64,000 nt of DNA from Streptomyces actinomycinicus (GTDB lineage Bacteria; Actinomycetota; Actinomycetes; Streptomycetales; Streptomycetaceae): positions 310,001-374,000 of the forward strand of contig NZ_JAERRK010000004.1 of NCBI RefSeq assembly GCF_016741775.1. Reading direction: 5' to 3'. Made by a program: the position numbers and the translations under genes. The first letter of the stretch is position 1. Every line of letters begins with the position of its first letter. This document shows positions 29,401-47,738 of this stretch, piece after piece. The notes under the pieces were generated by a model. That model made no database searches. It had not been told where the DNA came from and saw only the letters and a program-made list of their open reading frames with translations.

Positions 29401-32400
29401 GCGGCGGGCGTCTTGGCGGTGAGCAGCCACGGCACGGCGAGGCCCTGGGGGGCGGTGCCTCCGGGCTCGGCGGGGACGGGCGGGGCGGTGCGTCCGGGCT
29501 GGGCGGGGACGGGCGGGGCCTGTTCGAGGATGACGTGGGCGTTGGTGCCGGAGATGCCGAACGAGGAGACACCGGCCCGGCGCGGCCGGCGCTGCTGCGG
29601 CCAGTCCCGTTGCTCGGTGAGCAGCCGTACCTCACCGGCCTCCCAGTCGATCTTCGTGGACGGCCTGTCGACGTGCAGGGTCTTGGGGAGGACGCCGTTG
29701 CGCATCGCCATCACCATCTTGATGACGCCCGCGACACCGGCGGCGGCCTGTGTGTGTCCGATGTTCGACTTGACCGATCCCAGCCACAGCGGCTGGTCGC
29801 GCTCCTGCCCGTAGGTGGCCAGCAGGGCCTGCGCCTCGATCGGGTCGCCCAGCGTCGTGCCCGTGCCGTGGGCCTCCACCACGTCCACGTCGGCGGTGGT
29901 GAGGCGGGCGTTCTCCAGGGCTTCGAGGATGACGCGTTCCTGGGAGGGGCCGTTGGGGGCGGTGAGGCCGTTGGAGGCGCCGTCCTGGTTGACGGCCGTC
30001 CCGCGGACGAGGGCCAGCACCTCGTGCCCGTTGCGGCGGGCGTCGGAGAGGCGTTCCACGACCAGGACGCCGACGCCCTCGCCCCAGACGGTGCCGCCCG
30101 CCGCGTCGGCGAAGGCGCGGGTGCGTGCGTCGGGTGCGAGCGCGCCCTGCCGGCTGAACTCGATGAACGTCTCCGGGGTGGCCATGACGGCGACGCCGCC
30201 GACCAGCGCGAGGGCGGACTCGCCCTGCCGGAGCGACTGGGCGGCCAGGTGCAGCGCCACCAGCGAGGAGGAGCAGGCGGTGTCGACGGACAGCGAGGGG
30301 CCCTCCAGGCCCAGGGTGTAGGCGATGCGGCCGGAGATGATGCTGCCGGAGCCGAAGCTGCCGAAGTAGTCGTGGTACTGGACGCCGGCGAACACGCCGG
30401 TGCGGCTGCCCTTGAGGGTGTGCGGGTCGATGCCCGCACTCTCCAGGGCCTCCCAGGAGGTCTCCAGCAGCAGCCGCTGCTGCGGGTCCATGACGAGGGC
30501 TTCCTTGGGGCTGATGCCGAAGAAGGCGGCGTCGAACTCGCCCGCGCCGTGCAGGAATCCGCCCTCGCCGACGTAGGAGGTGTCGGGCCGCCGGCGGGTG
30601 GGGTCGACGACACGGTCCACGTCCCAGCCCCGGTCGGCGGGGAACGGGCTGATCGCATCGGTGCCGTCGGCGACGAGCCGCCACAGGTCCTCGGGGGTGC
30701 GGACGTCGCCCGGGTAGCGGCAGGCCAGACCCACGATCGCCAGCGGCTCGTCGGCGCGGCCCGTGCCGCCGCGCCGGCTGCCCCGGCGGACCCCGGTCCG
30801 GGCGCCGCCGACCAGGGTGCCGAGGTGGGCGGCGAGCGCCTCGGGCGAGGGGTGGTCGAAGACGAGGGTGGCGGCGAGCCGCTGGTCCAGTTCGGCGGAG
30901 AGGGAGTTACGCAGTTCGATCGCGGCCAGCGAGTCGAACCCGAGGTCCCTGAAGGCCCGGTCGGTCTCCACTCCGGCCGGGTCCGTGTGCCCGAGCACGG
31001 CGGCGACGTGGGCGCGGACCGTGTGCAGCAGTGCCTCGGCGCGCTCCTCGTCCCCGAGTGCGGCCATCCGCTCGGCGAAGGTGCCGTCGGCGCCCTCGGC
31101 CGCCGCGGCCCGGCGTACCGGCCGGCCGGCCAGCGCGCGGAGGACGGGCGCGAGTCCGCTGCCCTGGGCGCGCAGCGCGGGCGGGCTGAGCCGCACCGGC
31201 GCCAGGGCGGGGCGGCCGGCCCGCACCGCCCGGTCGAACAGCGCGGTGCCCTCCGCGGCGGACAGGGCGGTCATGCCCGCGCGCGCCATCCTGGCCCGGT
31301 CGGCCTCGTCCAGGGAGCCGGTCATGCCGCCGGACGGGGCCCACGGCCCCCAGGCCAGCGACAGTGCCGGGCTGCCGTGGGCGTGGCGGTGGGCGGCGAG
31401 GGCGTCCAGGAAGGCGTTGGCGGCGGCGTAGTTGCCCTGGCCGGGGGCGCCGACGGTGCCGGCGACGGACGAGAACAGCACGAACGCCGCGAGGCCGGCG
31501 GTCAGCTCGTGCAGGTGCAGGGCGCCCAGCGCCTTGGGCGCGAGGACCGCGTCGATCCGCTCGGGGGTGAGCGAGGAGACCACGCCGTCGTCCAGGACGC
31601 CTGCGGCGTGGACGACGGCGGTGAGCGGGTGCTCGGCGGGGATGCCGGCCAGGACGGCGGCGAGCGCGTCCCGGTCGGCGACGTCGCAGGCGTGGGCGGT
31701 CGCGGTCGCGCCGAGCCGGGCGAGTTCGGCGATCAGGTCGTCCGCCCGGCCCGAGCGGCTGAGCAGCGCGAGGTGCCGGACGCCGTACGCGGTGACCAGG
31801 TGCCGGGCGAACACCGGGCCGAGGCCGCCGGTGGCACCGGTCAGCAGGACGGTGCCCTCGGGATCGAAGGCCGGCTCCGGTGCCTGTGCGGGGAGTTCGG
31901 CGCGCACCAGGCGGGCGGCGCGTGCGGCGCCGGAGCGCAGCGCGATCTGTGGTTCCCCGGTGGCGAGTACGGCCGGGAGTACGGCGGCGGCGTCCGCGCC
32001 GGGTTCGGCGTCGAGCAGCACGAACCGGTCCGGGTTCTCCGACTGCGCGGACCGCACCAGACCCCACACGGCGGCGCCCGCCAGATCGCGGACGTCCTCC
32101 CCCGCGGCACTCACCGCGCCCTGTGTGACGACGACCAGCGGGCGGGGGTCGTCGTCCTGGAGGGCGGCGAGCGCGCTGTGCAGGGCCTCCCGCACCGCGG
32201 TGGCGTCCGTGCCCGGTGCGCTGTGCAGCACCCGGTGGCCGGTGTCCGGGGCGTCGGCGTCCAGGGGCAGCGGCTGCCAGTCCAGCGTGAACAGGGCGTC
32301 GGCGCTGGTGTCCCGCGCGGCACGCAGGTTGGTGAGGGGCCGGGAGGCGAGCGAGGTGACCGTGGCGACGGGCGTGCCGGTGGCGTCGGCCAGGTCGACG

Positions 32401-35400
32401 GCGACGGCGTGCGGGCCCGCGGGCACCAGCCGGGCCCGCAGCACGGAGGCGCCGACCGCGTGCAGGGTGACGCCCTCGAAGGCGAAGGGCAGCCGGGCGG
32501 TGTCGTCGGCGGATCCGTCGCCGAGCAGGGCCAGGGAGTGCAGGGCCGCGTCGAAGGCGGCGGGGTGCAGGCCGAAGCGGGGCGCGTCGGCGGCGGGCCG
32601 CTCGGGCAGCCGTACCTCGGCGAACACCTCGTCGCCGCGCCGCCAGGCGGCCGTCAGGGCCTGGAAGACGGGTCCGTACTCCAGTCCGGCGGCGGCGTGC
32701 CGCTCGTACAGGCCGGTGGTGTCGAGGGGTTCGGCGTCCTCGGGGGGCCAGTCGTCCAGGCGGGTGCCCGGGGTGTCGGTGCCTGCGGCGAGGAGGCCGG
32801 AGGCGTGCAGGGTCCAGGGCTCGTCGGCGGGCAGGCTCTCGGCGCGGGCGTACACGTGCAGCGTGCGGGTGCCGGACGGGTCGGGGGCGCCGACGGCGAC
32901 CTGGACGCGCGTGCCGTCGTCCGGTGGCAGCACCAGCGGTGCCTCCAGGGCGAGTTCCTCCAGGCGGGCGCAGCCGACCTGGTCGCCGGCGCGGACGGCC
33001 AGCTCGACCATGGCGGTGCCCGGGACGACGACTCGGCCGCCGACGACGTGGTCCGCGAGCCAGGCGTGGGTGCGCACCGAGAGCCGGCCGGTGAGCACGG
33101 CGCCGTCGGAGCCGGCCAGCACGGTGGCCGCGCCGAGCAGCGGGTGGTCGGCGGAGTCCAGGCCGGCGGAGCCGACGTCTCCGACCGGTGCGGCCGTCTC
33201 GGGCCAGAACCGGTCGCGCTGGAAGGCGGTGGTCGGCAGGTCGACGGTGCGGGCCCCGGTGAACAGCGCCGTCCAGTCCACGGCGGCCCCGCCCGCGTAC
33301 AGCTGGGCCAGGGCGGTGAGCAGGGTCTCGGTCTCGTCGCGCTCGCGGCGGGTGGCGGCGGCCAGTACGGCGTCGGTGTCCGTGCCGTCGGCGGCCAGGC
33401 ATTCGCGGGCCATGGCCGTCAGGACGGCGTCCGGGCCGAGTTCGAGGAAGCGGGTGACGCCCGCGGCGGCGAGGGAGCGTATCCCGTCGTGGAAACGGAC
33501 GGCTTCGCGCACGTGCCGCACCCAGTAGTCGGGGGTGGCGATGTCGTGGGTGGCGAGGGCGCCGGTGACGTTGGAGACGACCGGGACGGTGGCCCGGTGG
33601 AAGGTCAGGGACTCCAGGACCGACCGGAACCCGGCCAGCATCGGTTCCATGAGCGGGGAGTGGAAGGCGTGGGAGACCGTCAGCCGGCGGCTCTTGCCGA
33701 AGCGGGCGGCCACCGCCTCGGCCTCGGCGGCGTCACCGGAGATGACCACGGAGCCGGGGCCGTTGACGGCGGCGATGCCGACCCGCTCGGTGAGCAGCGG
33801 GCGGACCTCGTCCTCGGTGGCGCGTACGGCGATCATCGCGCCGCCCTCGGGCAGGGCCTGCATGAGCCGGCCGCGCGCGGCCACCAGTGTGGTCGCGTCC
33901 TTCAGGTCGAGGACGCCCGCGACGTGGGCGGCGGCGATCTCGCCGACGGAGTGGCCGGCCAGGTAGTCCGGCCTGACGCCCCAGGACTCCACGAGCCGGT
34001 ACAGGGCGACCTCGAAGGCGAACAGCGCGGTCTGGGTGCGGGCCGTCCGGTCCAGCGGCCCTGGGTCGTCACCGAGGACGAGGGCGCGCAGCTCGCCGTC
34101 GCCGGAGAGCGCGCAGATCTCGTCGAAGGTGCGGGCGAACACCGGGAAGTGCGCGTGGAGTTCCCGGCCCATGCCGGCGCGCTGGGAGCCCTGTCCGGTG
34201 AACAGGAACGCGGTCTGTCCCTTGCGGACGCGGCCCGAGGCGGCACCCGGTCCGCCTTCGGCGACCCCGGTCATGGCGGTGAGGAGCGCGGCGCGGTCGG
34301 TGCCGAGGACCACGGCCCGGTACTGGTGGGCGGTGCGGGTGGCCGCCAGCGAGTGCGCCACGTCCACCGGGTCCAGCTCGCCCGCGGCGGCGGCCAGGCG
34401 GGCGGCCTGCTCGCGCAGGGCGTGCCCGGTCCGGCCGGAGACCACCCATGGCACCAGCGGCGGCGCCGTACGGGGGCCGGGTTCGGCCGGTTCCCCGGCC
34501 GGGGCCTCCTCGAGGATGGTGTGTGCGTTGGTGCCGCTGGCGCCGAAGGAGGAGACCGCGGCCCGGCGGGGCCGGCCGGGGTCGGTCCAGGGCCGGTTGC
34601 CGGTCAGCAGGCGGACCTGGCCCTGGCCCCAGTCGACCTTGGAGGACGGCTCGTCGGCGAACAGCGTCTTGGGCAGGACCCGGTGCCGGATCGCCATGAC
34701 CGCCTTGATGATGCCGGCGACACCGGCCGCGGCCTGGGTGTGCCCGATGTTGGACTTGACCGATCCGAGCCACAGCGGGGTGTCGGCGGGCCGGTCCTGT
34801 CCGTAGGTGGCGAGCAGCGCCTGGGCCTCGATCGGGTCGCCGAGGGTGGTGCCGGTGCCGTGTGCCTCCAGCAGGTCCACGTCGGCCGGGCCGAGGTGCG
34901 CGGCGGCCAGTGCGGCCCGGATGACGCGCTGCTGGGACGGCCCGTTCGGCGCGGTCAGGCCGTTGGAGGCGCCGTCCTGGTTGACGGCGGAGCCACGGAC
35001 GACGGCCAGCACCTCGTGCCCGTTGCGGCGCGCGTCGGAGAGCCGCTCGAGCACGAGCATGCCGGCGCCCTCGCTCCAGCCGGTGCCGTCCGCCGCGTCC
35101 GCGAAGGATTTGCAGCGGCCGTCCAGGGCGAGGCCCCGTTGCCGGGAGAAGGCGATGAAGTTGCCCGGCGTGGACATCACGGTCGCGCCGCCCGCCAGGG
35201 CGAGGGTGCATTCCTTGTCGCGCAGCGCCTGTACGGCCAGGTGCACCGCGACGAGCGCCGAGGAGCAGGCGGTGTCGATGGTGACGGCGGGGCCCTCCAG
35301 GCCCAGGGTGTAGGAGATGCGGCCGGACAGCACGGCGGCCAGCACGCCGGTGCCGAGCGCCGTCTCGCTGTCCTGTGTCCGCGCCAGCAGGTCCTTGTAG

Positions 35401-35879
35401 TCCTGGCCGTTGGTACCGGCGAACACCCCGATCCGGGCGCCGTGCGCCGAGTCGGGGGCGATCCGGGCCCGTTCCAGGGCCTCCCACGACACCTCCAGCA
35501 GCAGTCGCTGCTGGGGGTCCATCGCGACCGCCTCGCGGGGGCTGATGCCGAAGAAGTCCGGTTCGAAGCCGGCCGCGTCGGCGAGGAACCCGCCCTTCTT
35601 GAGGTAGGTCCGGCCGGTGGCGTCCGGGTCCGGGTCGTACAGCCCCTCGACGTCCCAGCCTCGGTCGTCGGGGAAGTCACCGATGGCGTCGGTGCCGTCG
35701 TGGACGAGCCGCCAGAACTCCTCCGGGGTGCTGACGCCGCCGGGGAAGCGGCAGCTCATCCCGACGATGGCGATGGGTTCCCGGTCCTGGGTCTCCACCT
35801 CACGCAGCCGCTGGCGGGTCTGGGCCAGATCGGTGGAGACCCGCTTGAGGTAGGAGAGCAGCTTTTCGTCGTTGGTCAT
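20421..35879 (-). CDS. Type I PKS, three modules, each KS-AT-DH-KR-ACP
   Basis: 5152 residues with an N-terminal docking helix. Module 1: KS Cys near 206, malonyl-type AT (GHSVGE, HAFH), DH with [10 protein letters not shown] near 950, KR with LDD near 1345-1520, ACP serine near 1648. Module 2: KS Cys near 1869, AT with GHSQGE near 2320 and YASH near 2424, the methylmalonyl pattern, [12 protein letters not shown] near 2630, KR near 3035, ACP near 3340. Module 3: KS Cys near 3557, malonyl AT (HAFH near 4099), [12 protein letters not shown] near 4298, KR near 4732, ACP near 5027. No enoylreductase is present, so three consecutive double bonds are predicted, the middle one methyl-branched. A docking tail ends the protein. 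Confidence 0.96.
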   Translation of the reverse strand: MTNDEKLLSYLKRVSTDLAQTRQRLREVETQDREPIAIVGMSCRFPGGVSTPEEFWRLVHDGTDAIGDFPDDRGWDVEGLYDPDPDATGRTYLKKGGFLADAAGFEPDFFGISPREAVAMDPQQRLLLEVSWEALERARIAPDSAHGARIGVFAGTNGQDYKDLLARTQDSETALGTGVLAAVLSGRISYTLGLEGPAVTIDTACSSALVAVHLAVQALRDKECTLALAGGATVMSTPGNFIAFSRQRGLALDGRCKSFADAADGTGWSEGAGMLVLERLSDARRNGHEVLAVVRGSAVNQDGASNGLTAPNGPSQQRVIRAALAAAHLGPADVDLLEAHGTGTTLGDPIEAQALLATYGQDRPADTPLWLGSVKSNIGHTQAAAGVAGIIKAVMAIRHRVLPKTLFADEPSSKVDWGQGQVRLLTGNRPWTDPGRPRRAAVSSFGASGTNAHTILEEAPAGEPAEPGPRTAPPLVPWVVSGRTGHALREQAARLAAAAGELDPVDVAHSLAATRTAHQYRAVVLGTDRAALLTAMTGVAEGGPGAASGRVRKGQTAFLFTGQGSQRAGMGRELHAHFPVFARTFDEICALSGDGELRALVLGDDPGPLDRTARTQTALFAFEVALYRLVESWGVRPDYLAGHSVGEIAAAHVAGVLDLKDATTLVAARGRLMQALPEGGAMIAVRATEDEVRPLLTERVGIAAVNGPGSVVISGDAAEAEAVAARFGKSRRLTVSHAFHSPLMEPMLAGFRSVLESLTFHRATVPVVSNVTGALATHDIATPDYWVRHVREAVRFHDGIRSLAAAGVTRFLELGPDAVLTAMARECLAADGTDTDAVLAAATRRERDETETLLTALAQLYAGGAAVDWTALFTGARTVDLPTTAFQRDRFWPETAAPVGDVGSAGLDSADHPLLGAATVLAGSDGAVLTGRLSVRTHAWLADHVVGGRVVVPGTAMVELAVRAGDQVGCARLEELALEAPLVLPPDDGTRVQVAVGAPDPSGTRTLHVYARAESLPADEPWTLHASGLLAAGTDTPGTRLDDWPPEDAEPLDTTGLYERHAAAGLEYGPVFQALTAAWRRGDEVFAEVRLPERPAADAPRFGLHPAAFDAALHSLALLGDGSADDTARLPFAFEGVTLHAVGASVLRARLVPAGPHAVAVDLADATGTPVATVTSLASRPLTNLRAARDTSADALFTLDWQPLPLDADAPDTGHRVLHSAPGTDATAVREALHSALAALQDDDPRPLVVVTQGAVSAAGEDVRDLAGAAVWGLVRSAQSENPDRFVLLDAEPGADAAAVLPAVLATGEPQIALRSGAARAARLVRAELPAQAPEPAFDPEGTVLLTGATGGLGPVFARHLVTAYGVRHLALLSRSGRADDLIAELARLGATATAHACDVADRDALAAVLAGIPAEHPLTAVVHAAGVLDDGVVSSLTPERIDAVLAPKALGALHLHELTAGLAAFVLFSSVAGTVGAPGQGNYAAANAFLDALAAHRHAHGSPALSLAWGPWAPSGGMTGSLDEADRARMARAGMTALSAAEGTALFDRAVRAGRPALAPVRLSPPALRAQGSGLAPVLRALAGRPVRRAAAAEGADGTFAERMAALGDEERAEALLHTVRAHVAAVLGHTDPAGVETDRAFRDLGFDSLAAIELRNSLSAELDQRLAATLVFDHPSPEALAAHLGTLVGGARTGVRRGSRRGGTGRADEPLAIVGLACRYPGDVRTPEDLWRLVADGTDAISPFPADRGWDVDRVVDPTRRRPDTSYVGEGGFLHGAGEFDAAFFGISPKEALVMDPQQRLLLETSWEALESAGIDPHTLKGSRTGVFAGVQYHDYFGSFGSGSIISGRIAYTLGLEGPSLSVDTACSSSLVALHLAAQSLRQGESALALVGGVAVMATPETFIEFSRQGALAPDARTRAFADAAGGTVWGEGVGVLVVERLSDARRNGHEVLALVRGTAVNQDGASNGLTAPNGPSQERVILEALENARLTTADVDVVEAHGTGTTLGDPIEAQALLATYGQERDQPLWLGSVKSNIGHTQAAAGVAGVIKMVMAMRNGVLPKTLHVDRPSTKIDWEAGEVRLLTEQRDWPQQRRPRRAGVSSFGISGTNAHVILEQAPPVPAQPGRTAPPVPAEPGGTAPQGLAVPWLLTAKTPAALAGQAAALLGHLDTHPGLDPSDIGWSLATTRARFAHRASITGADPAELRGALAALADGTTARNLAEGTAPGRARPVFVFPGQGSQWPGMATALLEECPAFAARMTECATALAPHTDWDFPTELRGDLDRVDVVQPLLWAVMVSLAHTWSTYGVTPAAVIGHSQGEIAAACAVGALSLEDGARVVALRSRAIAELLSGSGGMMSVGEGADAVRARLAAWDGRLSVAAVNGAASTVVSGDSDALDELLARLRKEKVRAKRLPVDYASHSAHVETLRERLADVLDGIEPRSTRVPFYSTVTGGPVDTAELGAGYWYTNLRGTVLFEQAVRAAVADGHHLFVESSPHPVLTVGIQETDDAVAAVGSLRRDEGGRGRLLTSLGEAFTQGATVDWTAVAEGRRPRRVPLPGYAFQHERYWLDSTASGADVTSAGLAPTDHALLGAAMVRADSEGAVLTGRLSPGTQPWLADHRVGGRLLFPGTGHLELALRAGDQVGCGDIAELTLHAPLVLPDHGAVQLQVVVGPPEGETRPVAIWSRPEDPDEDLPWTRHADGLLAPTGTLPDTGAPATGDPATAWPPQGAEPVPLDGLYDELAALGLGYGPLFQGLHAAWRDADGLYAEVATDAVPDGFGLHPALSDAALHTVGLTGAAGDEALLPFAWSGVRLYATGATALRVRVRPTGEGTVSLTLADPTGAPVATVDSLTLRPLRTEALEAAARSARAGALYRVDWTPAPAATVGTPAPEVVRAPAGVTAAETRAAVGTVLDELRTRLADDAAAGGAPVPGTALVVVTGTDPAGAAVGGLVRSAQSENPGRIVLVESAQELHAEELAEAVATGEPHLAYRDGGWLAPRLARATTDEPDAAPGAGAPGAGTVLLTGATGALGRILARHLVAERDVRHLLLLSRSGATDDLVAELTALGTEVTSVACDVADRAALAAVLDAVPADRPLTAVIHAAGVLADGVLGSLTPERIDTVFRPKVDAAWNLHELTADLDLSAFVLFSSSAATLGSPGQANYAAANAYLDALAVHRRALGLPAHSLAWGLWAQAGGMTGTLGETDLTRIARGGVAPLETAEGVALFDAALRGDDPAVLPVKLDLASLRAQGDGLAPLFRALVPVRRAGAATGRSAAGGADALRERLAGLLEGEREPFLTELVQSHVATILGYRSAQDIGRTLAFRELGFDSLAAVELRNRLNAATGLRLPATLVFDHPTPAELARHLHGELTGTLADVTARTAPRDAAAGEPIAVIGMACRFPGGIGSPEELWRMVAEGRDAVGEFPADRGWDVENLYDPTLDRPGTSYTRHGAFLYDAADFDPAFFAMDDEEALVTDPQQRLLLETSWEALERASIDPASLRGSDTGVFAGVMYHDYFGSFGSGSVVSGRVAYTLGLQGPTLSVDTACSSSLVALHLAAQSLRQGDCSLALAGGVTVMATPGTFVEFSRHRGLSRDGRCKPFADAADGTGFGEGAGVLLLERLSDARRNGRRILAVLRGTAVNQDGASNGISAPNGPAQQRVIRRALHAAGVGAGEVDVVEAHGTGTTLGDPIEAQALIATYGAEHTEDRPLWLGSVKSNLGHTQAAAGVAGVIKMVEAIRNETLPASLGIDRPSRHVEWEGGNVRLLAESRPWPDPGRPRRAGVSSFGISGTNAHVIIEAAPAEEPAPEPARPATGTVPWLLSGHTPDALRAQAGRLLEHLSTVPDADPHHLAGALAHTRTRLGHRAAVLGRTRDELTAGVRAVAEGRTPQAGVLGTAGDGRLAFLFSGQGSQLPGMGTRLAASFPAFAAAFDEVRAHLDPLLDRPLTDVLDSAELLERTAYTQPALFAVEVALYRLLESFGVRPDLLAGHSVGEFAAAHAAGVLGLEDACTLVAARGRLMQALPEGGAMIAVRATEEEIAPLLGDGVAMAAVNGPASVVVSGPAGPARALAARFEHTRELTVSHAFHSALMDPMLEEFREIAASLSYGTPRIPLVSTLTGEPASGGELAGPDHWVRHARETVRFADAVTALHGAGARHFAEVGPGGALTAAARECLPDGTAVVPLLRKDREETEALLAGLAALHVHGAAVDWAALLPHRDGSDLPTYAFRRSRYWMTGDVGLPRPAADHPLLGTAVELAGADGTLYTGRLSLADQPWLADHAVGGVPLLPGTAFVEMALAAGARVGCGTVEDLTVTEPLLLPEDGAVRLQCTVGEPDATGARPFHVYAAAADGDPWTTHATGTLRPAGVEPAHGLTAWPPPGAEPVALDGVYDRLAELGAGYGPRFQGLRSAWRRGDEAYAEVAVPADTAAFGLHPALFDTALHTIGLRAGAGARMTLPFAWNGVELYARGATALRVRIAPAGTGAVRIEAADETGRPVLRVASLSLREVDPERIAAAAAGGHEDLFALDWVPVPVPAAPQAGHWTVLGPGRHELAGALAGEVAEADVADGLAEAAGQAPDTLVLLHTGGHGPDGTRAGAGQLLALVQDWLGDARFAGTTLVVATRGAAGPGDVTDPGAAAAWGLVRSAQAEHPDRLVLADLDDTDASRRLLPSAVATGEPQLALRSGELSVPRLVRAPRQAQPAPADWSGGVLVTGGTGALGRLVARHLVTAHGAERLVLLSRGGPEAPGAAGLAEELGALGARVTVVACDAADRAALARALDEYPVSAVVHTAGVVADAVLTSLTPERLDAVLRPKLDAAWHLHELTRERPLTAFVLFSSAAGLLGSPGQSGYAAGNTFLDALAAHRRSLGLPAVSLAWGAWAGSGGMADRLAGTDARRIASGGVQALDAQAGLALFDTAVGRAEPVLLPARLDLAPREAARVAPLLRSLVRAPRPTGPAAPAASSALRRELSGLTPEERSERLLRLVQDEAQAVLGIEEFDAGLPFKDLGFDSLTAVEFRNRLNEATGLRLTATLVFDHPSPAALTGHLAAELAPRTTDGPRDEEGTVRAALAAIPVGRLREAGLLDSLLELAGLRAVPEPAATGGPSRASIDAMDAESLIGMALDGLVGDDDAL
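29451..29516. repeat. 33-bp duplication in a KS-AT linker
   Basis: Two copies with 33 bp period (starting 29451 and 29484) encode near-identical 11-residue stretches containing TAPPVPA. They lie in the linker between KS and AT of the second module of the three-module PKS. Confidence 0.75.
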
Positions 35880-35946
35880 CGGGTGTCGCCACTCCTGTGC
35901 GAAGAGGTGGGCTGCGGTGCGGCCGGGGTGTCGTGGGAGGGTGGGG

Positions 35947-38900
35947 TCACGCCGAGCCGAGTTCGTTGTCGATGAAGGCGAAGACGTCGTCGGCGGAGGC
36001 GTCCTCCAGCCGTCCGGCGACGGTGCCGGCGTCCTGGCCGAGGGTCTTGTTCAGGTCGCCGAGCAGCGTCTGCAGGCGGGTGGTGATCCGGCCCTGCTCG
36101 AGATCCTCGGCGGTGAGGTCGCCGAGCCGGGCCGCGACCCGTTCGAGTTCGGCGACGACCGAGTCCACGGAGGTGTCGGCGCCCGCGAGTTCGGTGCCCA
36201 GGTGCTTGGCGAGGGCGGCGGGGGTGGCGTAGTCGAAGATGAGCGTGGCCGGCAGCGGTACCCCGGCGGCGCCGCTGATCCGGTTGCGCAGGTCGACGGA
36301 GGTGAGCGAGTCGAAGCCTAGGTCTCGGAAGGCGGTGGTGGGCTCGACCGCGTCGGCACCGCCGTAGCCGAGGACCGCCGCGGCCTGGCCGCACACCAAC
36401 TCCTGGAGGGCACGGTCGCGTTCGCCGCCGGTGAGACCGGCGAGCTTCTCGGCGAACCCGTCGGCCGTGCCCTGCTCGGCGCCGCCGCCCGTGCCGCGCC
36501 GTGCCTCGGGCAGCGAGGACAGCAGGGCGCTGGGCCGGCTCGACGTGAACGCGGGCACGAACACCGACCAGTCGACGTCGGCGACGGTGACGGTGGTGTC
36601 GCCGCCGTCCAGGGCGCGGTGCAGTGCGGTGAGGGCGCGGCCGGGGTCGAGGAGGGACATGCCCATCGCGCGGGCGGCCGAGCGGACGGTGCCGTGCGCG
36701 GCCATGCCGTCGCCGCCCCACGGTCCCCAGGCCACCGAGGTGGCGGGCAGTCCGGCCGCGCGCCGGTGCTCGGCGAGGGCGTCGAGGTAGGCGTTGGCGG
36801 CGGCGTAGTTGGCCTGTCCGGCACCGCCGACGGTGGCGGTCAGGGAGGAGAACAGCACGAACGCCGACAGGTCGCGGTTCGCGGTCAGTTCGTGCAGGTG
36901 GCGGGCGGATTCGGCCTTGGCCGCGAGGACGCCGGCGAACCGGTCGGGGGTGAGGGCGTCCAGGACGCCGTCGTCGAGGACGCCGGCCAGGTGCAGCACG
37001 GCCGTGAGGGGGTGCTCGTCCGGTACGGAGTCCAGCAGCGCGGCCAGCGCCCGGCGGTCGGAGACGTCGCAGGCGGCGAGGGTCACCGCGGTGCCGTGGC
37101 CGGTGAGTTCGCGGACGAGGCCGGCGGCGCCGGGCGCGTCGGTGCCGCGGCGGGAGGCCAGCAGCAGGTGATCGGCACCTTCGGCGGCGAGCCACCGGGC
37201 GACGGCCGCGCCGACCGCGCCGGTGGCGCCGGTGACCAGTACGGTGCCGGACGGCTTCCAGGGGGTGCCGGGCCGGGCCGGGGCGTGCTCCAGGCGCCGG
37301 CCGTAGGCGCCCGACTCGCGGACGACGACCTGGTCCTCGCCGCCGGCGTCGCCGAGCAGCGCGGCCAGCCGGGCGACGGTCTGCGGGCCGATCTCGGCGG
37401 GCAGGTCGACCAGTCCGCCCCACCGGTCGGGGTGTTCCAGGGCGGCGACCCGGCCGAGGCCCCACACCCGGGCCTGGGCGAAACCGGTGACGGCGGCGGC
37501 GGGCCCGTGGGCGACGGCGTCGCGCGTGGCGCACCACAGGGGGGCGGTGATCCCGGCGTCCCCGAGGGCCTGCACGAGGGCGGCGGTGGCGGTCGGTTCG
37601 GTGACGGGCGCCAGCAGGGACAGCACACCGTCGACGCCGCCCCGGCCGGCGAGCAGCCCGGCCAGCTCCGCGCGGTCGGCGGTGTCCGCCACGGTGAGGG
37701 TGTCGACGGTGAGGCCGCGGTCGCCGAGCCCGGTCAGGACGGCGGCCGTCCAGGGGTCGTCGCCGGCGGGGACCACGGCCAGCCAGTGGCCGCCGAGTGC
37801 CGGGGTGGCGGCGGGGGCCAGCGGCTCCCAGGCGACGCGGTGACGCCAGCCGTCCACGGCGGCGTTGGCCTGCCGCTGCTCGTGCCAGGCGGCCAGGGCC
37901 GGTACGACGGCGGCGACGGACGTCTCGTCGGCGACCCCGAGGGTGGCGGCGACGGCGGGCACGTCCTGGTCGCGGACCAGTTCCCAGAACGGATCGGCCG
38001 CGTCACCGCCCGCACGGGCCGCCGCGGAGCGCTCGGCCTGCAGGATGGGGGCGTCCTCCCAGTGCCGGTCGCGGCGGAACGGGTAGGTGGGCAGGTCGAC
38101 CTTGCGCCCTCCGGCGAACACGGCCGCCCAGTCGGGTCCGGAGCCGGTCAGGTGCAGCCGGCAGAGGGCGTCGACGAGGGCGGCGTCCTCGGCCCGGTCG
38201 CGGCGCTGGGCGCCGATGACGTCGGGTACGACGTCCTGCGCCATGTTGGTGAGCACCGAGTCGGGGCCGACCTCGAGGAAGCGGGTGGCGCCCTCGGCGG
38301 CCAGCGCGGTGACGCCGTCGTGGAAGCGGACGGCCCGGCGGACGTGCCGCACCCAGTAGTCGGGGGAGGTGAGTTCGCCGTCCGGGCGGCCGGTGACGTT
38401 GGAGACGACCGGCAGGGCGGGCTCGTGGAAGGTGAGGCCCGCCAGGACCTCGCGGAACGCGTCGAGCATGGGGTCCATGCGGTGGGAGTGGAAGGCGTGC
38501 GAGACCTTCAGCCGGGTGGACTTCTCCACCTGCGCGGCGACGGCGAGCACGGCCTCCTCGTCGCCGGAGACGACCACCGAGCGCGGGCCGTTGACGGCCG
38601 CGATGTCGACGCCGTCGGTGAGCAGCGGCGTGACCTCGGCCTCGGAGGCCAGCAGCGACACCATCGCGCCGTCGGCCGGCAGCTCCTGCATCAGCCGGCC
38701 GCGGGCGGCGACCAGAGCGACCGCGTCCTTCAGGTCCAGGACGCCGGCGACGTGCGCGGCGACGATCTCGCCGATGGAGTGCCCGGCGAGCAGGTCCGGG
38801 CGGATGCCCCAGTGCTCCAGCAGGCGGTACAGGGCGGTTTCGAAGGCGAACAGGGCCGCCTGTGTGTAGACGGTCCGGTGCAGCGGGGACGCGGCCGGGT

Positions 38901-40700
38901 CGGCGGGCTCCTCGAACATCACCTCGCGCAGCGGCCGGTCCAGGTGGGCGTCGAAGGCGGCGCAGATCTCGTCCAGGGCGGCGGCGAAGACCGGGAAGGC
39001 GGCGTGCAGGGTGCGGCCCATGCCGGGGCGCTGGGAGCCCTGGCCGGAGAACAGCATGGCGAGCCGGCCGGGTTCGGGGGCCGCCACGGCGGCCCGGCTG
39101 CCGTCGGCGACGGCCCGCAGACCGGCCAGCAGTTCGTCCCGGTCACGGCCGGTGACCGCGGCCCGGTGCGGGAAGACGGCACGCGTGGTGGCCAGCGAGT
39201 GGCCGACGTCGTACGGGTCGAGGCCGGCGGCGACGGCGAGCAGCCGTTCCGCCTGCCGCTGGACGGCGTCGGCGCCCTTGCCGGAGAGGACCCACGGGAC
39301 GACGGGCAGCGCGGCGCGCTGCGGGGCGGGGCCCCCGGTCTCGGCGGGCGGTGCCTGCTCCAGGATGGTGTGCGCGTTGGTGCCGGAGATCCCGAAGGAG
39401 GACACGCCGGCCCGCCGGGGGCGTCCCCCGGGGGTGTCCCAGGTCTGCGGTTCGGTGAGCAGGCGGATGTCGCCCGCGTTCCAGTCGACGGCGGTGGAGG
39501 GCCGCTGGACGTGGAGGGTGCGGGGCAGGATGCCGTGGCGCATGGCCATGACCATCTTGATGACGGCGCCGACGCCGGCGGCGGCCTGCGGGTGGCCCAT
39601 GTTGGACTTGATGGAGCCGAGCCAGACCGGCCGGTTCTCGGGCCGGTCCTGCCCGTAGGCGGCGATGACGGCCTGGGCCTCGATGGGGTCGCCGAGCGTG
39701 GTGCCGGTGCCGTGCGCCTCGACCGCGTCGATGTGGTGCGGGGCGAGCTGCGCGTCGGCGAGGGCCTGCTGGATCACGCGGATCTGGGCGGGACCGCTGG
39801 GCGCGGTGAGGCCGTTGGAGGCGCCGTCCTGGTTGACGGCGGAGCCGCGGACGACGGCGAGCACCTCGTGGCCGTTGCGCAGGGCGTCGGACAGGCGCTC
39901 CACCAGCAGCATGCCCGCGCCCTCGGCCCAGGCGGCGCCCGCGGCGTCGTCGGAGAAGGAGTGACAGCGGCCGTCGGGGGACAGCGCGCGCCGCTCGCTG
40001 AACTCGATGAACATCTCGGGGCTGGCCATGACGGCGGCGCCGCCCGCCAGCGCCAGGGAGCACTCGCCCTTGCGCAGCGACTGGATCGCCGAGTGCAGCG
40101 CCACCAGGGAGGAGGAGCAGGCGGTGTCCATGGTGACCGCCGGGCCCTCCAGGCCCAGGGTGTAGGCGATCCGGCCGGAGACGATGCTGCCGGAGATGGT
40201 GCCGCCGGTGTAGTCGTGGTGCATCAGACCGACGAAGACGCCGGTCGGGGTGCCCTTCATGGTGGTGGGGTCGATGCCGGCCCGTTCGAAGGCCTCCCAG
40301 GTGACCTCCAGCAGGAGCCGCTGCTGCGGGTCGGTGCCCGGCGCGTCCTTGGGGCTGATGCCGAAGAAGGCCGGGTCGCACTCGGCCGCGTCGTGCAGGA
40401 AGCCGCCGTGGCGGACGTAGGACTTGCCGGGGGCGCCGGGCTCGGGGTCGTAGATGGCCTCGACGTCCCAGCCGCGGTCGGTGGGGAACTCGGTGACGAC
40501 GTCGATGCCCTCGTCGACGATCCGCCACAGGTCTTCCGGGGTGCGTACGCCGCCGGGGTAGCGGCAGCCCATGCCGATGACGGCGACGGGCTCGCGGTCC
40601 TGCTCCTCCAGCTCCCGTACGCGGCGGCGGCTGCGCTCCAGCTCGGTCGTGGCCCGCTTGAGGTAGTCGCGGAGCTTGCCGGCCGTGGCCGAGTCTTCCA

Positions 40701-40701
<1 letters not shown>
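35947..40701 (-). CDS. Type I PKS, one module KS-AT-KR-ACP
   Basis: 1584 residues. N-terminal docking helix (about 1-38), KS with active Cys near 195 in DTACSSS, malonyl-type AT (GHSIGE near 641, HAFH near 738), a post-AT linker in place of DH, a KR from about 1160 with NADPH loop [10 protein letters not shown] and the LDD mark of B-type reductases in AGVLDDG, and an ACP with LGFDSLTS near 1464. A C-terminal docking region ends in FIDNELGSA. Prediction: a beta-hydroxyl retained in the chain. The third KS catalytic region reads SNMGHPQ rather than the usual [10 protein letters not shown] 40701 shares one base with the stop of the preceding PKS gene (TGATG). Confidence 0.95.
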
Positions 40702-46217
<5,516 letters not shown>

Positions 46218-46335
46218 CAGCGCGCCATCCGATCGAGATCGACGTGAGGGCCTCGGTCGTGCGGACAGCCACCGGACGGTTTCCGGTCCGCTTCCCCTCC
46301 GCTGTCGGAGGCTAGGCAGGGCGCGATGACGCAGG

Positions 46336-46378
46336 ACACCCCTACAGCCCCCAGGGGCCCCCGGCAGGGGTTAAGGGG
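46336..46378. promoter_or_regulatory. Candidate operator D in the PKS promoter
   Basis: CCCCTA at 46339-46344 is followed by CAGCCCCC and AGGGG; an opposite block GGGGTTAAGGGG lies at 46367-46378. It is about 120-160 bp upstream of the first PKS gene. It resembles operators A to C in the cluster. Confidence 0.45.
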
Positions 46379-46799
46379 TCCTGGTGCGGGGGCCGCGTGT
46401 GGCACGGTGGAGCAAGGCGTGACGCCGCGCGCTCAGCGTGGGCCGCCGCCGCGAGGAGGCGCGGCCGGCCGGGAAGCGGACGCGGCTCCCGCGGTCAAGA
46501 CGCCCCGTCCCGATCCCGTGGTGTGGGGCGACCCGGCGGACGGCCCGCTCGGCCACGGCGAGGTCACGGGTTTCGCCGACCGCGGCCATCACCATGGCCC
46601 GGATGGCCTGTTCGGCCCGTACGAGGCGGACGGCCTCCGGCAGGAGGCCGCGCGCCTGGCCGCGGACCCGGTGCTGCGCGCCGGCGAGCGCCCCGAAGCA
46701 GTAGTCGCCCGCCGTCGCGGCGCCGACGACAGGGGCAGGACCGACGGCCCTGCCCGGGGTCCCCGCGTTGATGGCAACCGGACACGGCGCCGCGCGGGG
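46371..46799 (-). other. Unassigned open stretch downstream of the LysR gene
   Basis: No intact gene was found here. The minus-strand frame that continues past the LysR stop stays open to 46371 and encodes a coherent helical sequence, including EAVRLVRAEQAIRAMVMAAV, but has no start codon near its beginning and no domain I recognise. It could be the tail of a decayed gene or chance in GC-rich DNA. The right half of the PKS promoter overlaps its end. Confidence 0.3.
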
Positions 46800-47738
46800 T
46801 CAGGGCGGGCCGGCGGTCCAGCCCTCCGCCGCGTCCCTCAGCAGCGAAGTGAGGTGGTGGATGTCGGGCCTGCGGGCGGTGCCGGAGCGGCTCACGGTGA
46901 AGACCGTCCTGCTGACCGGCACGACCAGCGGATGCAGACTGACGCCGTCCGAGCCTTCGGGGACGGCGAGCCGGGGAGCCAGCGCGACGCCGGCGCCTGC
47001 GGCCACGAGTGCCGTCAGGACGGCGAAGTCGCTGCTGCGCACCCGGATGTCGGGGACGAAGCCCGCCGCTCCGCAGGTGCGCTGGATCATCTCGTAGCAG
47101 GAGGTCTCCGGCCCGGGCGTCAGCCACGGGTCACGGGCGAGATCGGCGAGGTCGGCCGGCTTCCCGGGAGCCAGTCCCAGCCGCTCCGCACGACCGGGGT
47201 GCAGGACGGCCACGACGGGGTCCTCCATGAGGACCTCCTGTTCGCTGCCGGAGGGGAAGTTCCGTGGCAGCACCGTGTAGCCGTGCACGACGGCCGCGTC
47301 GGCCTCCCGCTTGCGCAGTGCTTCCAGCGCCTCCTCGGGCTCCAGCACGGCGAGGTGGATCGTGAGCGGGGGCGCCGGGTCCTCGCGTGCCGGGCCGAGC
47401 GCCCGGTACACGGCCGGCAGCAGCGTGCGAGCCGCCGAGGCGAACGCGGCCACCCGCACCTGTCCGCGCCGGCCCCCGCGCAGGGCGGCGAGGTCGGACT
47501 CCGCCGCGGCAAGGTCGCCGAGGACCACTTCCGCGTGCACCACCAGCAATTCCCCGGCCGCGGTCAGGCGCAGCGTGCGCCCGTGCCTCTCCACGACGGG
47601 CAGCCCGGCCTCCCGCTCCAGCACGGCGAGCTGCTGGGAGACGGCGGGGGCGGTCAGATGCAGCGCCTCGGCGGCAGCGGCCACGGTGCCGTAGGTGGCC
47701 AGGTACTGCAGGATCCGGAGCCTGCGCACATCAAGCAT
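46800..47738 (-). CDS. LysR-family transcriptional regulator
   Basis: A 312-residue regulator with the N-terminal winged helix-turn-helix (YGTVAAAAEALHLTAPAVSQQLAVLE split over residues 16-41) and a two-lobed periplasmic-binding-protein-like effector domain from about residue 90. The effector is unknown. ATG 47738 is the only start that keeps the helix-turn-helix. It is divergent from the EamA transporter at 47884 across a 145-bp AT-rich gap, the usual layout for a LysR protein controlling a neighbour. It lies just outside the PKS operon and may or may not belong to the cluster. Confidence 0.92.
   Translation of the reverse strand: MLDVRRLRILQYLATYGTVAAAAEALHLTAPAVSQQLAVLEREAGLPVVERHGRTLRLTAAGELLVVHAEVVLGDLAAAESDLAALRGGRRGQVRVAAFASAARTLLPAVYRALGPAREDPAPPLTIHLAVLEPEEALEALRKREADAAVVHGYTVLPRNFPSGSEQEVLMEDPVVAVLHPGRAERLGLAPGKPADLADLARDPWLTPGPETSCYEMIQRTCGAAGFVPDIRVRSSDFAVLTALVAAGAGVALAPRLAVPEGSDGVSLHPLVVPVSRTVFTVSRSGTARRPDIHHLTSLLRDAAEGWTAGPP

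Noticed and set aside
26547..35975. A 3142-residue plus-strand open frame antisense to the three-module PKS
   Set aside because: It mirrors the PKS codons; G/C third-position bias removes stops on the other strand. It has no domain, and the PKS on the minus strand has every expected motif.
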